DNA from: Lachnospiraceae bacterium
GTDB taxonomy: Bacteria > Bacillota > Clostridia > Lachnospirales > Lachnospiraceae
Assembly (NCBI GenBank): GCA_009780115.1
Contig: WRAQ01000001.1
Span: 1 to 64,000, forward strand
Direction of reading: 5' to 3'
DNA: 64,000 nucleotides
Positions 9,158 through 16,412 of the stretch are shown here, one piece after another. Position numbers and translations under genes: made by a program. Below the pieces are notes generated by a model. The model searched no databases and had not been told where the DNA came from. It saw only the letters and a program-made list of their open reading frames with translations. Positions within the stretch are counted from its first letter, which is position 1. The number at the start of each line of letters is the position of its first letter.

Positions 9158-9351
9158 ATTCCAGAAAGCGCGTTTTATCGCCTTAAGCTTTCTTTTATGC
9201 CTTGACAATCTCGTAACTCAAAAAGACTTGATATCCGTGTATGTAGTACGCACTTTTCTACATACACCTTGACCATAAAAATCGTTTTTGCTTTTATTGT
9301 AACACATTAATTGTCCGATTAAACGGACATCAAGAAATGAAAGGAACTAAA
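9158..9351 (+). promoter_or_regulatory. Intergenic region with inverted repeat and possible promoter
   Basis: TTGACC (about 9270) is followed 17 bases later by TTTTAT, a weak promoter candidate. TGTCCG (9312-9317) and CGGACA (9324-9329) form a perfect stem around ATTAAA. Its TGTCC/GGACA arms resemble those of the other phage palindromes, and it lies 22 bases before the start at 9352. Confidence 0.45.
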
Positions 9352-9786
9352 ATGTATGACGAAGTTACAGAAGTTTTGGAAGTTCATGACAAAGGAGTAT
9401 TACGTGAAGGATATATTCCGGAAGATAAGGGAATGGAATCAGAGGTAAATAATTATGAAACCGAATCGGAATCAGAGGATGACGGAGACGAAAATCTTGA
9501 TAATGTACTGGAAGTTATTGAAGAGACTGAAACCAGTAGCACGCTTAAAGAGATTGAAAGTGCAAACATCAGCCTTGATGACCGTATTAGCGCAATTCTG
9601 GAAGCTCTTCAATTAAGAAGCAATGAAGAAATGTCTTTAGAAGCTGAAATACTGATAGCACATATGGAAGTCCAGTATGAGCAAAACAGTCAGCTAATAA
9701 CGATAGGTATAATGAATATCGTTGCCTTGGGATTAATCTTTGGCGCGTTTCTTGTCAAATCATTTATGGAGTGGTTTAGAGCATGA
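9352..9786 (+). CDS. Acidic single-span membrane protein of the inovirus
   Basis: About 144 residues. The start at 9352 (MYDEV) is preferred over ATG 9337 because GAAAGGA is correctly spaced from it. The N-terminal half is very acidic (runs such as ESESEDDGDENLD). A helical region follows, then one hydrophobic segment near the C-terminus (LITIGIMNIVALGLIFGAFLV) and a short basic tail. An N-out, C-in anchored protein between the ssDNA-binding and major coat genes suggests a minor coat or assembly protein. I do not recognise a family. Its TGA overlaps the next ATG (ATGA), so translation is coupled. Confidence 0.7.
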   Translation: MYDEVTEVLEVHDKGVLREGYIPEDKGMESEVNNYETESESEDDGDENLDNVLEVIEETETSSTLKEIESANISLDDRISAILEALQLRSNEEMSLEAEILIAHMEVQYEQNSQLITIGIMNIVALGLIFGAFLVKSFMEWFRA

Positions 9787-9917
9787 CAAATATAAATGAA
9801 TACTTTGAAATTTTCAACACAGCAGTTATTTATGGCATTGGCTTCAACGCAGGAGTAGGCATATTAGGTTATGTCATATACAGTGCGATTAAAATATTTA
9901 AAGAAGCAATAAAGTAA
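9783..9917 (+). CDS. 44-residue membrane protein, candidate minor coat protein
   Basis: A short frame starting in the ATGA overlap with the previous gene encodes MTNINEYFEIFNTAV followed by one hydrophobic span (YGIGFNAGVGILGYVIYSAI) and a basic end (KIFKEAIK). Size and topology match the small pVII/pIX-type minor coat proteins of filamentous phages. It sits immediately upstream of the major coat gene. Its stop codon coincides with the first base of palindrome copy 3. Confidence 0.6.
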   Translation: MTNINEYFEIFNTAVIYGIGFNAGVGILGYVIYSAIKIFKEAIK

Positions 9918-9934
9918 GTCCAAACGTATGGACT
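9917..9934. promoter_or_regulatory. Phage palindrome, copy 3 (before the major coat gene)
   Basis: AGTCCAAACGTATGGACT keeps both outer arms (AGTCCA/TGGACT) of copy 1. It lies 15 bases before the coat protein ATG, directly 5' of the GAAAGGAG ribosome binding site. Confidence 0.6.
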
Positions 9935-9949
9935 AGAAAGGAGTGAAAT

Positions 9950-10138
9950 ATGGCAGTATTAACAACCCCTAACTTAGCAGACGGAGTAACCACGGCAGTT
10001 ACAGAGGGATTAACAGGCGTTGCAACCAGTGCTGGCGGGATTCTTCTCGCTGTAGTAGGCATTGCCATCGGCATTTTTGCTGGTGTATTTATTGCAAAGT
10101 TCGGAATGAGACTTTTCAACAAGCTTAAGCCCGCCTAA
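9950..10138 (+). CDS. Major coat protein (pVIII-like)
   Basis: A 62-residue protein with a small-residue-rich amphipathic N-terminal half, a hydrophobic Gly/Ala/Val/Ile helix (GGILLAVVGIAIGIFAGVFIA) and a basic C-terminus (KFGMRLFNKLKPA) that would contact DNA inside the filament. No separate signal peptide is apparent. The gene has a strong GAAAGGAG ribosome binding site and is followed at once by the strongest terminator of the phage, as is usual for the highly expressed major coat gene. Identification rests on size, topology and position. Confidence 0.85.
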   Translation: MAVLTTPNLADGVTTAVTEGLTGVATSAGGILLAVVGIAIGIFAGVFIAKFGMRLFNKLKPA

Positions 10139-10148
10139 GAAGTACAAT

Positions 10149-10176
10149 AATAAGGGAGTGGAGACACTCCCTTATT
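10149..10176. terminator. Bidirectional terminator after the major coat gene
   Basis: AATAAGGGAGTG and CACTCCCTTATT form a perfect 12-bp stem with a GAGA loop. A-rich and T-rich flanks on both sides let it serve the coat gene and the converging 70-residue frame. Confidence 0.85.
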
Positions 10177-10179
10177 ACT

Positions 10180-10392
10180 TTACTTAATAACATCATTCCA
10201 ATGTATTATAGCATTGCTCTTTTTCTTTCTTATTCTTGCAATTCGAATTTTATAAGCAATTTTCTTGATAACGCGAGAAGTAAAAACAATGGCATATAGA
10301 ATAGCCAATAAAAACAGGATATTTGTAATATGGTATGAAGAAAAGTTTTCGACAATGAAATTGATAATATCTTCTATGGAAAAATGAAACAT
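10180..10392 (-). CDS. Small membrane protein on the opposite strand of the inovirus (uncertain)
   Basis: A 70-residue frame with one hydrophobic segment (ILFLLAILYAIVF) and a strongly basic tail (RIARIRKKK). It ends at the bidirectional terminator, and nothing else explains the 300-base gap between the coat and adsorption genes. The ribosome binding site (AAAGGCGGG) is mediocre. If real it is the only phage gene transcribed leftward, which would fit an immunity or regulatory protein; this is conjecture. Confidence 0.45.
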   Translation of the reverse strand: MFHFSIEDIINFIVENFSSYHITNILFLLAILYAIVFTSRVIKKIAYKIRIARIRKKKSNAIIHWNDVIK

Positions 10393-10445
10393 ATGTAAAG
10401 CCCGCCTTTAAATTTTATATAAATTATAACAGAAAGGAAACAAAA

Positions 10446-12194
10446 ATGAAAGCACTAAAAAAAATACTAGTATTAATGCTTTGCGTTATATTAATTGTCG
10501 TTAGTATACCATCACAAAAAGCATACGCAACAGGCGGAATTATTGAAATTCCTGTTGGTATTGCTATATGGAAAATAATTAATGCTGTGATAGTAACTGG
10601 TTTATTAGGTGCTGGAATTTACGACGAACTGAATGATAATGAATTTTCGGCAAAAATAACAGATGATTTTGCAAAATGGATAAACGCGCAAAAAGATAGC
10701 TTTATGGCAAGTCCGAGATACGACAAAAGCGACCCTATTTTAAGCTTTCTGAATGAAGCAGGAGTGATGCAACCAACATTTGAAACGTGCATAACGGTAC
10801 AAATACCAAGCGCTAACAATGTAGTAAGCAAAAATAAGAGTGCCATAACCGTTGGAGATTTAATTGATACAATATGCCCATCGGTAATAGCAGGGCATAC
10901 GGTAATGAAAGCTATTGATACAGAAATACCTGGGTTGCATTTTCAAATAGATGAAGGTTTGATTAGTCTAGTCTCCGACTTCTTCCACTCTGCATCGTTC
11001 AATCCAGCAATTAGCCCGGACTTTTCGAATTATTTAGCTAGATTCGAAGCAGAACAAGAAGTCGGCTTTACTGGTTCTTATGACCGTGATTCTGACGGTA
11101 GATATTTAGTGAGCGGTAATGTGATTAATTATTATAGCAGTGGTGCTATGGAAAGCATATCATTTTCGGGTTCAGCAGATACGCCGATATATGCTTATTT
11201 AAGAACGCGAGCGGGGATAAATGTTGTATATTTTGATTTTAATAACGTTGGCATACAAAGCAATCCGATGAGTTTTTGGAAATTAAATTATGAAAGGGGA
11301 AATGATGTTGGAGAGGAAATATCATTTAATTATCATAATGGATTTACCGCTATAGCCGGAACGACAAATCTTGACCAAGCAGTAGCAAATGTTAACGTAA
11401 GTGTACCACTATTCAGAAGTTTGGCAGATATGAACAATTATCGTTCAACCGGAAACAAAAACCTGATTCAAAACTATATCCCCCCAAAACCCCAACCCAG
11501 AGACTTAGCAAGCAACTTAAATCCCTCATTAAGCCCTTTATCCGGTATAAGTGCATATGGTTATCAAGCGTTTGATAGCTTTATTCAAAATGCGATAAGC
11601 GCGAGAGAAACAGGAAGAAAGGCATTTGATGATGCAATAGTAAACAATCCTGCTGTACCGCCATCAGATGCCTTAAAGGATTTTCAGAGAGAATTTACCA
11701 GAGATATGGATAAGTCAATAGCTGATACGAGTATACCGGGAACGGTGGTTAATCCGCCTATACCGTGCAATCCGGCTGTGCCCTGCAACCCTGCGGTACC
11801 GTGTAATCCTGCATTGCCGGGTGTGTGTAATCCAGCCATACCGTGCAATCCGGCTGTGCCCTGCAATCCTGCGATACCGTGCAATCCTGTTATCCCCGCA
11901 ACCGGAAACCAGTTAATAGACAGCGTTACCGGACGTGGTTCATCCATATGGACTACGGTTTTTCCGTTCTGTGTACCATTTGACCTGATTTACCTAATAT
12001 CAGTGCTTAATGCCGAGCCGGAAGCCCCACATTGGATATTGCCATTAAAAGCCCCGGAGTACGGCATAGATTTCGAGATTGATATTGATTTAAAACAGTT
12101 TGAAGTAGTGGCGCAAATCTTACGGACGTTGCAAATTATTTCGTTTATATTCGGTCTGATTATGATAACAAGACCCATGATGATTAAGGCTTAA
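10446..12194 (+). CDS. Adsorption/minor coat protein (pIII-like) with CNPAVP repeat
   Basis: A 582-residue protein with a signal peptide (MKALKKILVLMLCVILIVV, cleavage after about AYA), a long extracellular region, and a C-terminal hydrophobic anchor (LQIISFIFGLIMI) followed by a basic end, as in pIII. At about residues 438-487 the hexapeptide C-N-P-A-(V/I/L)-P occurs seven times, with one two-residue insertion. This position corresponds to the linker before the C-terminal domain of pIII-type proteins. It would recognise the host surface and cap the virion. Gene order (coat, pIII, pVI-like, Zot) supports the role. The ribosome binding site is AGAAAGGAAAC. N-terminal domains match nothing I know, as expected of a host-range protein. 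Confidence 0.8.
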   Translation: MKALKKILVLMLCVILIVVSIPSQKAYATGGIIEIPVGIAIWKIINAVIVTGLLGAGIYDELNDNEFSAKITDDFAKWINAQKDSFMASPRYDKSDPILSFLNEAGVMQPTFETCITVQIPSANNVVSKNKSAITVGDLIDTICPSVIAGHTVMKAIDTEIPGLHFQIDEGLISLVSDFFHSASFNPAISPDFSNYLARFEAEQEVGFTGSYDRDSDGRYLVSGNVINYYSSGAMESISFSGSADTPIYAYLRTRAGINVVYFDFNNVGIQSNPMSFWKLNYERGNDVGEEISFNYHNGFTAIAGTTNLDQAVANVNVSVPLFRSLADMNNYRSTGNKNLIQNYIPPKPQPRDLASNLNPSLSPLSGISAYGYQAFDSFIQNAISARETGRKAFDDAIVNNPAVPPSDALKDFQREFTRDMDKSIADTSIPGTVVNPPIPCNPAVPCNPAVPCNPALPGVCNPAIPCNPAVPCNPAIPCNPVIPATGNQLIDSVTGRGSSIWTTVFPFCVPFDLIYLISVLNAEPEAPHWILPLKAPEYGIDFEIDIDLKQFEVVAQILRTLQIISFIFGLIMITRPMMIKA

Positions 12195-12205
12195 GGGGGT
12201 GAAAT

Positions 12206-12454
12206 ATGTTAGAAAATATTTTAGGCACTCTAAATAGCGCGATAGATTCGGTATTGGAATTAGCGTTAGGAGTACTGCCCAAAAGCCCTTTTACCGAGCA
12301 TATAGACAATCTAGCGCGGTTGCCATACTTGGGGCTACTTAACTGGTTTGTCCCGGTCGGTGCATTTCTTGCCATCGGGACATCATGGCTGGTTGCAATC
12401 GGCATATTTTACGTAATAAAAATAGTTCTCCGCTGGATAAAAGCGATTTCATAG
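12206..12454 (+). CDS. pVI-like minor coat / membrane protein
   Basis: 82 residues, with one or two hydrophobic segments, the clearest being VGAFLAIGTSWLVAIGIFYV followed by a basic end (KIVLRWIKAIS). It follows the adsorption gene by 11 bases with a GGGGGTG ribosome binding site, and precedes zot by 19 bases. This is the position of gene VI in filamentous phages, whose product helps anchor pIII. The assignment is by synteny and topology only. Confidence 0.65.
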   Translation: MLENILGTLNSAIDSVLELALGVLPKSPFTEHIDNLARLPYLGLLNWFVPVGAFLAIGTSWLVAIGIFYVIKIVLRWIKAIS

Positions 12455-12473
12455 AAAATAGAAAGGTAAAGAC

Positions 12474-13247
12474 ATGATATCACTTTATACGGGTACCCCC
12501 GGTTCTGGTAAGTCACTGCACCTAGCCGAGCGTTTATACTGGCGCATTAAAAATAAGCGCGGTCTTGTCATCTGCAACTTTGAAGTTGCCTTAGAAAATA
12601 TCAAAGGGTATGGCAAGCATAAGTCAGAGTTTTTGCTACTAGACAATGACGAATTAACCGCCGTAAACATTGAAAAAATAGTCTTTGATTACGCAAAGAG
12701 ACATAACAAGCCTTATGTAAAAGAGGGCGAAATATTACTTGTTATAGACGAATGCCAGCTTATATTTAACTCCCGCGACTGGCAAAGGGGCGACCGTAAC
12801 GGCTGGTTAAAGTTCTTTACCCAGCATAGGAAGTACGGCATTGATGTTATATTAGTTGCCCAGTTTGACCGCATGATAGACCGCCAAATCCGGTCTTTAG
12901 TTGAATACGAATGGATACACCGCAAAGTGTCAAATTTCGGGTTCTGGGGAAAACTTGTCGCATTTATATTTGCTGGCGGAAACCTTTTTACATGTGCTGA
13001 AATCTGGTACCCAATGAAGGAAAAAATAAGCGCCTATTACTTTAAGGGTAAACAAAAATACTTCGATATCTATGACACACGAAAGATGTTTGATGGTGCT
13101 ATGCAATGCGCAGGGGGGATTAAGGGGACCCCCGAAGCGCTGGATAGCACCGCACAAGCAGAGGTCGTTAAGTCTAAAGATTTAGAAAAGCTGGTCTTGC
13201 AGATAAAAAAATTTGAAGAAGAAAAAACCGATGAAAGGAAGGAATAA
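12474..13247 (+). CDS. zot: Morphogenesis ATPase, Zot/pI family
   Basis: 257 residues beginning with a Walker A motif at the extreme N-terminus (MISLYTGTPGSGKS), the hallmark of inovirus Zot/pI proteins, and a Walker B segment ILLVIDECQ. The protein drives extrusion and assembly of the filament through the membrane. DVILVAQFDRMIDRQIR matches the conserved sensor region. A moderately hydrophobic stretch (FWGKLVAFIFAGGNLF) is the only candidate membrane segment, so the usual C-terminal span is weak or absent. This is the most diagnostic gene of the element. It overlaps the upstream part of the next reading frame. Confidence 0.93.
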   Translation: MISLYTGTPGSGKSLHLAERLYWRIKNKRGLVICNFEVALENIKGYGKHKSEFLLLDNDELTAVNIEKIVFDYAKRHNKPYVKEGEILLVIDECQLIFNSRDWQRGDRNGWLKFFTQHRKYGIDVILVAQFDRMIDRQIRSLVEYEWIHRKVSNFGFWGKLVAFIFAGGNLFTCAEIWYPMKEKISAYYFKGKQKYFDIYDTRKMFDGAMQCAGGIKGTPEALDSTAQAEVVKSKDLEKLVLQIKKFEEEKTDERKE

Positions 13248-13248
13248 A

Positions 13249-13482
13249 ATGAAACCAAGAGGAAAGAGGACACGACTGCATGTATCACCGATTGAAGCAG
13301 AATATACCGAAACGTTCGGCATTATGCCTGATATTCACTATGCAAAACTAAAAAGACAAGGTATCCCGCCGGAAGAGATAGCGAAAACAATCCAAAAAGG
13401 CATTGACCAATGTTACGAGCAAATGAGGGAAAAGCATGAGAACAGAGATTTATTAGATTGCCCGTTTTATAAGCCGGGATAA
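13249..13482 (+). CDS. Small basic inovirus protein of unknown function
   Basis: 77 residues when started at ATG 13249, which has GAAAGGAAGGA just upstream; an earlier in-frame ATG at 13213 lies inside zot. The N-terminus is basic (MKPRGKRTRLH) and the rest is helical with EEIAKTIQKGIDQCYEQM. Basic character between zot and rep suggests a nucleic-acid-associated role. I do not recognise it. Confidence 0.6.
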   Translation: MKPRGKRTRLHVSPIEAEYTETFGIMPDIHYAKLKRQGIPPEEIAKTIQKGIDQCYEQMREKHENRDLLDCPFYKPG

Positions 13483-13546
13483 AATCTAAGCCCCTTACTT
13501 GACTATAGCAACACTTCTCCCTCACTTTGGGAAATGTTGCCCCAAA

Positions 13547-13564
13547 AGTCCAAACGTCTGGACT
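13547..13564. promoter_or_regulatory. Phage palindrome, copy 4 (before rep)
   Basis: AGTCCAAACGTCTGGACT differs from the perfect copy 1 at a single base. It lies 40 bases before the chosen rep start. Confidence 0.6.
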
Positions 13565-13604
13565 AAAAATAAGACCATGGGAAAATGGAAAGGTAGAAAT
13601 TGAT

Positions 13605-14354
13605 ATGGAATACAACGCTAGATTATATAATTACTCTAGCGGTCAGCACTTAACGTTTTATAAAAAAACCATAACTAAAAATGAAAACGTAAAAAAAGAA
13701 AAACCTGAAAAAACATATCAAAAATCAAGGACGAAAGAACAAGAGGAACGCTCAAAAAAATCAAGCATGTCCAGAACCAAAAATAAAATATATCAGATAT
13801 CACGTTCAAATCATTGGGATTGGTTTATCACGTTAACATTTGACCGCACCAAAACAGATGCTTCGGACTATGAAATAGTAGTAAGGAAGCTTCAAAAGTT
13901 TTTGGAAAATATCAGATACAGAAAATGCCCCAACCTTAAATATCTTATCGTGCCGGAACTTCACGCAGACAAAACACATTATCATTTCCACGGATTATTG
14001 TCAGACTGTCCCGAACTAAGTTTCATATACAGCGGAAAAGATGATAAGTCAGAAAATCCAATCTACAATATAGCAAACTGGAAGCTTGGGTTCACAACCG
14101 CAACAAAAGTCAAAGACAATAACAAAGTATCTGCTTACATCACGAAGTACATAACCAAGGAAAACGGTGAGCATTATCTCAAAGGGAAACGGCGGTACTA
14201 TTCCAGTAAAAATATTGATGTTGCCGAACCGGAATACTTGGTTATTGATAATGAGGAATTTCAATCAATATATGCTGACCAAATCACCCACATGAAAACT
14301 CAAAACATTTCGCAAGCACATCAACAAATAACATACTACGAATTAAAGTATTAG
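13605..14354 (+). CDS. Rolling-circle replication initiator, HUH endonuclease
   Basis: About 249 residues with the three HUH motifs in order: motif 1 DWFITLTFDR, motif 2 HYHFHGLL (the metal-binding His-hydrophobic-His) and motif 3 VSAYITKYITKE (catalytic Tyr with a following Lys-Tyr). It nicks the plus strand and starts rolling-circle synthesis of phage DNA. The start at 13605 (MEYNARLYN) is chosen because GGAAAGG precedes it and palindrome copy 4 lies upstream; a longer frame opens at 13527 but would place that palindrome inside the gene. This is a plasmid-like Rep rather than a close gpII relative. Confidence 0.9.
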   Translation: MEYNARLYNYSSGQHLTFYKKTITKNENVKKEKPEKTYQKSRTKEQEERSKKSSMSRTKNKIYQISRSNHWDWFITLTFDRTKTDASDYEIVVRKLQKFLENIRYRKCPNLKYLIVPELHADKTHYHFHGLLSDCPELSFIYSGKDDKSENPIYNIANWKLGFTTATKVKDNNKVSAYITKYITKENGEHYLKGKRRYYSSKNIDVAEPEYLVIDNEEFQSIYADQITHMKTQNISQAHQQITYYELKY

Positions 14355-14357
14355 CAC

Positions 14358-14387
14358 AAAACACAAGCCCCGAACGGCGCGTGTTTT
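14358..14387 (+). terminator. Hairpin after rep
   Basis: AAAACAC pairs with GTGTTTT around a GC-rich loop immediately after the rep stop codon. It may be a terminator or part of the replication origin. Confidence 0.4.
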
Positions 14388-14458
14388 AGTAAATTAAGCA
14401 TAAAAGCAAGCTATTACCAATAAAAGCCATAGTAAAACCCCAAAAGCAAACAATAAAG

Positions 14459-14502
14459 CCATCTTGTCAAGGTAAGCGTAGCGACTTTACAAGATGGTTT
14501 TT
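14459..14502 (+). terminator. Stem-loop with T-run between rep and transposase
   Basis: CCATCTTGT (14459-14467) and ACAAGATGG (14489-14497) form a perfect 9-bp stem followed by TTTTTG. It behaves like an intrinsic terminator ending the phage late operon, although a double-strand origin is also possible here. Confidence 0.6.
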
Positions 14503-14544
14503 GTTTGCAACGCTAAAGATGTAATGATACAATATACCTAGATA

Positions 14545-14564
14545 CATTCCAGGCATCTGGAATG
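14545..14564. promoter_or_regulatory. Divergent phage palindrome before the transposase gene
   Basis: CATTCCAGGCATCTGGAATG has complementary 8-base arms. It shares the TCCA/TGGA core with the other copies but has different outer bases. It ends 17 bases before the transposase ATG. Confidence 0.5.
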
Positions 14565-14581
14565 GGGGAAGGGGACAAAAG

Positions 14582-15607
14582 ATGGCACAATTAAAAACAC
14601 ACGAACTATATCAAATTGAAACTTTGTTAAAGGAAAAATTTAAACCAAAGGAAATAGCTAAAAAGCTAAATAAGCATTGGACAACGATTTACAAGGAAAT
14701 CCGGCGCGGTACTGTCATATTGCGTGATGGTAGTACTTGGCTGGATATCCCGGTCTACTGCGCTGACGTCTCGCAACGAAAGCGCCAAGAATCTGGTGTG
14801 AAAAAGGGGCGAAAAGAGAAAATCGGTAACGATATTAAAACGATTCAATATATCGAAAATAAAATACTTAATGAAAAATTCAGCCCTGATGCTATCGCCA
14901 TGCGGATGAAAAATGATGATAGCATAAAAACCAAACTTTGTACCGGGACAATCTACCGATACATATACACAGGCATGTTTGAAAATCTTGATGAAACACA
15001 TCTAGCCTATGAGCGGAAGGGATATAAAAAGCCCGAAATGCCCCGGAGAGTGTCCTACAAGATGTTAGGGGCGAAAACCATCGAAGAGCGCCCAAAAGAG
15101 GTAAATAAGCGCGAAGAGTACGGTCATTGGGAAATTGATACCGTTGTTTCCGGTAAAGATGAAAGCGGAAAAATGAAAAGCACCGCCTGTATTTTGGTGC
15201 TAACAGAACGAGCCAAGCGCGAACAAATCAATCGAAAAATAGCGGATAGAAAAAAGGAAACTGTTTTGAAAGAAATGAGAAAGTTGAAACGTCAATACGG
15301 CGCATTAGGGTTTCGTGAAAAGTTCAGAAGCTTCACCGCTGATAATGGTGTAGAATTTAGTGCATATAAGGAAATAGAAAAGCTGGGTACGCAAATATAT
15401 TTCTGTCATCCCTTTTGCTCAAGCGAGCGCGGAAGCAATGAAGCACAAAACAAGCTTATCCGGCGATGGATTCCAAAGGGCAGTAATATAGATGATTATT
15501 CCGATGAGTTTATTAATTGGATAGCTGAATGGATAAATAACTACCCCCGGCGAATGTTCGGCGGTTTAAGCACAAATGAATATAAGGAAATCCACAACAC
15601 GTCCTAG
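14582..15607 (+). CDS. IS30-family transposase (candidate phage integration enzyme)
   Basis: 341 residues. The N-terminus has an IS30-type helix-turn-helix (FKPKEIAKKLNKHWTTIYKEIRRG). The catalytic core has the DDE residues in the usual IS30 context: HWEIDTVVSGK (first Asp), FTADNGVEF (second Asp) and SNEAQNKLIRRWIPKG (Glu), followed by NYPRRMFGGLSTNE. The strong AAGGGG ribosome binding site and the upstream palindrome place it within the phage regulatory scheme rather than as a chance insertion. Transposase-bearing inoviruses are known, so it may insert the phage DNA. I could not find convincing terminal inverted repeats or a target duplication by eye, so an independent IS30 copy is not excluded. 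Confidence 0.9.
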   Translation: MAQLKTHELYQIETLLKEKFKPKEIAKKLNKHWTTIYKEIRRGTVILRDGSTWLDIPVYCADVSQRKRQESGVKKGRKEKIGNDIKTIQYIENKILNEKFSPDAIAMRMKNDDSIKTKLCTGTIYRYIYTGMFENLDETHLAYERKGYKKPEMPRRVSYKMLGAKTIEERPKEVNKREEYGHWEIDTVVSGKDESGKMKSTACILVLTERAKREQINRKIADRKKETVLKEMRKLKRQYGALGFREKFRSFTADNGVEFSAYKEIEKLGTQIYFCHPFCSSERGSNEAQNKLIRRWIPKGSNIDDYSDEFINWIAEWINNYPRRMFGGLSTNEYKEIHNTS

Positions 15608-15688
15608 GTTGTAAGAATCCCAATATTTAATCGAATATAGATCGCATTAAGTGGCAAGTGTGTTTTTCATGCAAATGAAATATGTAAA

Positions 15689-15733
15689 ACTGCACAATTA
15701 CTCCCCTCGGTTAAGGAATGTCCATTGTGCAGT
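15689..15733 (+). repeat. Long hairpin downstream of the transposase
   Basis: ACTGCACAAT (15689-15698) and ATTGTGCAGT (15724-15733) form a perfect 10-bp stem with a 25-base loop. Filamentous phages carry packaging and origin hairpins in their intergenic region, so this could be such a signal or the right end of the element. Confidence 0.5.
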
Positions 15734-15805
15734 CTGCTATTTCGTAAAAAGGTTAGACTTTATTGTTGACATTTGCTAAAAAATAATTTTTTTATAACAT
15801 AAGCT

Positions 15806-15830
15806 GGGCGCAACAAAATATGTTGCGCCC
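15806..15830. terminator. GC-rich perfect hairpin
   Basis: GGGCGCAACA and TGTTGCGCCC form a 10-bp perfect stem with a five-base loop. It separates the phage from the degenerate leftward sequence that follows. Confidence 0.55.
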
Positions 15831-15844
15831 GATATTCTCTCAAC

Positions 15845-16189
15845 TATCATACATCATAAATTCCCTCGTCATACTCTCAATTTCCGCCCTTGTTGGGTCG
15901 GGGCGATGTTTTTCAAAACAACTGTTTAAGTTACCCCACAAATCTATACCTCTGCATTACATAGTTGAACATATCGCCCAAGTTCGCCATTCAGCACCAA
16001 TTCCGCATACTCGACAGGATTTTCGCCCAACAACTTCTGCAACTGCGCCCGAGTATATTTTCGCCCATTTGAAATTTGTCATTTTCATCTGCCGGATTGA
16101 TATGCTCCAATACAACCGTTTTCAGGTATTACCTGCAAAATCCCAATATCCCCGCAATAAACCGCCTCATAAATTTTTATCATTTTCAT
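15845..16189 (-). pseudogene. Degenerate small leftward gene
   Basis: Reading leftward from ATG 16189 (weak GGAAG upstream), the sequence encodes MKMIKIYEAVYCGDIGIL and, after shifts and stops, LQKLLGENPVEYAELVLNGELG. The protein-like pieces are broken by in-frame stops and at least one frameshift. The last piece vaguely resembles small TnpV-type proteins of conjugative transposons, but that is weak. Confidence 0.35.
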
Positions 16190-16412
16190 CTTCCTTTCGG
16201 TTTTATATTTTTATCGGTAAACCCCGACATCTTTTGCCTTTGCCCGTTCTTCTTGTAAATGCTGTTTCCCGTTTGTAATTCTATCCAATCTTTGCTCAAA
16301 TTGTAAATTTTCAAACTAACCCTTATTTCTGATAAAAAGTGATTATATTTTGTCACATTCTATTGGCTTTGTTATACTTGGGTCTGTATAGTTTGAAAGG
16401 AATTAATCTCTC

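Larger units (their letters stand above)
6991..15830 (+). mobile_element. Filamentous phage (inovirus) genome, integrated
   Basis: About 8.6 kb of rightward genes match inovirus organisation: ssDNA-binding protein, several small single-membrane-span proteins, a 62-residue major coat protein followed by a 12-bp-stem terminator, a secreted and C-terminally anchored adsorption protein, a pVI-like protein, a Zot/pI ATPase, a HUH Rep and an IS30-family transposase. All genes but one lie on one strand and are closely packed. No gene is visibly broken, apart from a possible frameshift at 9022-9028. Exact ends are not defined; the left and right limits given are the outermost hairpins. Confidence 0.85.

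Noticed and set aside
11684..11947. Long opposite-strand frame across the CNPAVP repeat, reading GLHGTAGLQGTAGL
   Set aside because: It is the complementary reading of the repeat in the adsorption gene, without a ribosome binding site.
13527..13604. Upstream extension of the rep frame
   Set aside because: It would place palindrome copy 4 inside the coding region, and the GGAAAGG site fits the start at 13605.
7045..14564. CRISPR-like repeat array suggested by the recurring palindromes
   Set aside because: Copies are kilobases apart and tied to gene starts, with no regular spacers and no cas genes.
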